From contig JBFLVQ010000622.1 in the NCBI GenBank assembly GCA_040758525.1, forward strand, positions 1 to 5,723: DNA of 5,723 nt, written 5' to 3'. Positions 5,573 to 5,723 of this stretch are shown here, piece by piece. The notes beneath the pieces were generated by a model that searched no databases, had not been told where the DNA came from, and worked only from the letters and a program-made list of their open reading frames with translations. Numbering within the stretch: position 1 is the first letter of the stretch; each line of letters opens with the position of its first letter. The translations under genes and the position numbers were made by a program. This DNA comes from JBFLVQ01 sp040758525. GTDB taxonomy: Bacteria > Acidobacteriota > Blastocatellia > Chloracidobacteriales > JADJPF01.

Positions 5573-5723
5573 AATACCTCTGTGCTGATCTATTTAGAAA
5601 CCGCTTCTGTTAGCTTAGGGCAATTGCAGTGCCAGCCTCTTAGTTATTTCTAAGACCGTATCTAAACTATTACTGGATTGTGGTTAACAGATCTTAGCAA
5701 CCTTTTTACTGATTATGATGTGG
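5573..5723. other. Region upstream of the VWA gene, no gene seen
   Basis: These 151 bases carry stops early in all three minus-strand frames and no supported plus-strand frame, so any neighbouring gene lies outside or just ends here. There is a 6-base-pair inverted repeat (TCTTAG 5638-5643, loop TTATTT, CTAAGA 5650-5655) and an 8-base palindrome GCAATTGC (5620-5627). A very weak minus-strand promoter candidate is TTAACC with TAGATA 17 bases on (about 5660-5690). None is strong enough to call. Confidence 0.5.

Noticed and set aside
5352..5588. Plus-strand 78-codon frame opposite the start of the VWA gene
   Set aside because: Antisense to the signal peptide and MIDAS region of a supported gene; basic translation is a by-product.
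5638..5655. Hairpin TCTTAG-TTATTT-CTAAGA as a terminator or operator
   Set aside because: Six mostly A-T pairs with no T-run after it on either strand; could be chance in a noncoding region.
1..5723. CRISPR array, tRNA, rRNA, insertion sequence or attachment site
   Set aside because: No regularly spaced repeats, no cloverleaf or rRNA-like segments noticed, no transposase or terminal inverted repeats found on reading both strands.

Overview
The window is an ordinary bacterial chromosome segment dominated by the minus-strand part of a split F-type ATP synthase operon. Read in transcription order (right to left), the genes are b' (atpF', 4083-3598), b (atpF, 3598-3056), delta (atpH, 3052-2510), alpha (atpA, 2492-885) and gamma (atpG, from 867 leftwards, cut by the window edge a few residues before its C-terminus). 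Spacing is tight: a 1-base stop/start overlap, then gaps of 3, 17 and 17 bases, as expected for one co-transcribed, translationally coupled unit. The a and c subunit genes (atpB, atpE) are not upstream of b'. The beta and epsilon genes (atpD, atpC), if linked, would lie beyond the left edge.

Upstream of the operon is a 257-base intergenic region (4084-4340). It holds a good candidate atp promoter on the minus strand (exact TTGACA -35 box) and a pair of 13-base near-identical direct repeats with a 14-base period. A weaker possible promoter faces the other way, towards a small plus-strand gene (4341-4688). That gene encodes an unrecognised 115-residue protein with a Lys/Arg/Ser/Thr-rich N-terminal tail and a helical, TPR-like body. 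A minus-strand gene (5572-4712) converges on it across only 23 bases and encodes an exported von Willebrand factor A domain protein with an intact MIDAS metal site. The last 151 bases (5573-5723) hold no recognisable gene and are the upstream region of the VWA gene.

Taxonomy is uncertain. A divergent b/b' pair, an F1-side operon starting at b' without a and c, and a small secreted VWA protein resembling the VWFA-related proteins abundant in Acidobacteriota together suggest Acidobacteriota. Deltaproteobacterial lineages such as Geobacter have a similar ATP synthase layout and are an alternative. Base composition looks moderate, somewhat below 50% GC by eye. This is inference from family knowledge, not a search.

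Functionally, b and b' build the peripheral stalk, delta joins the stalk to the head, alpha is the non-catalytic head subunit and gamma is the rotor shaft. The two genes on the right have no evident link to ATP synthesis. I found no mobile element, CRISPR array, RNA gene or convincing novel multi-gene system. The points most worth a second look are the repeat pair in the divergent promoter region and the unrecognised 115-residue protein.
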